A stretch of 16,018 bases of DNA from positions 1 through 16,018 of the forward strand of contig JAERMN010000063.1 of the NCBI GenBank assembly GCA_016844625.1. Direction: 5' to 3'. The stretch's first letter is position 1, and every line of letters starts with the position of its first letter. This DNA comes from Deltaproteobacteria bacterium (lineage in GTDB: Bacteria > Desulfobacterota > Binatia > UBA9968). Below are positions 15,949 through 16,018 of the stretch, one piece after another. The notes under the pieces were generated by a model, which saw nothing but the letters and a program-made list of their open reading frames with translations, was not told the DNA's origin and did no database searches. The position numbers and the translations under genes were made by a program.

Positions 15949-16018
15949 CGTTGACCACGCTGCTTGCAGCGTAGAACCGTTAAATGGGGTTTTCAAAGGG
16001 GGCGAGCATCCCCTTTGG
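15949..16018 (+). repeat. dispersed ~70-bp repeat, copy B (reaches window edge)
   Basis: Second copy of the repeat at 9533-9603, about three quarters identical in the same orientation, again in non-coding DNA. Its right end forms a hairpin, CAAAGGGG (15994-16001) with CCCCTTTG (16010-16017), which is only partly kept in copy A. The element may continue past the window. Confidence 0.65.

Overview
The window is about 16 kb of a GC-moderate bacterial chromosome, probably from an uncultured deltaproteobacterial-type lineage (Desulfobacterota / Binatota-like). That placement is inference from the look of the Nuo, PhoH and GroESL proteins and from GC-rich codon use; no marker gene settles it. There are no phage genes, transposases, tRNAs, rRNAs or CRISPR arrays. 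It is core-metabolism and stress-response DNA with some small repeats.

Region 1 (1-7149, plus strand) is the membrane-arm half of a respiratory complex I operon in canonical order: nuoH (3' end only), nuoI, nuoJ, nuoK, nuoL, nuoM, nuoN. All but nuoH are intact and carry the expected iron-sulfur or proton-channel residues. Most junctions are 2-21 bp. The exceptions are nuoI-nuoJ (122 bp) and nuoK-nuoL (130 bp), the latter holding an AT-rich inverted repeat. Region 2 (7150-9501) is a 362-bp gene-free stretch with a candidate promoter, then an overlapping pair for the alpha and beta subunits of a thiamine-diphosphate 2-oxoacid dehydrogenase E1, with no E2 or E3 gene beside it. A roughly 70-bp dispersed repeat follows; a diverged second copy lies at the right edge of the window.

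Region 3 (9689-10787) holds a glutathione S-transferase gene on the minus strand and a broken c-type cytochrome gene. Region 4 (10817-14650) is a protein-quality-control cluster: groES-groEL, two strong terminators, a minus-strand Hsp20 gene and a divergent trypsin-like HtrA/DegP protease. The groES, hsp20 and htrA promoters share one architecture, TTGAC(A/G)-N17-TAG(C/T)TT, and the hsp20 and htrA -35 boxes sit back to back in a palindrome. This suggests a common heat-shock-type regulon. Region 5 (14651-16018) has a 175-bp element bounded by 32-bp inverted repeats, a minus-strand phoH gene whose N-terminus appears split between two frames, and the second dispersed repeat copy.

The most notable observations are: (a) GroEL lacks about 23 residues that in E. 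coli include the nucleotide contacts N479-A481 and D495; (b) the cytochrome gene and the phoH 5' end also look as if short internal segments are missing, so the right half of the window has either real lesions or assembly errors; (c) the shared stress promoter; (d) the small repeat elements. No wholly new multi-gene system is evident.
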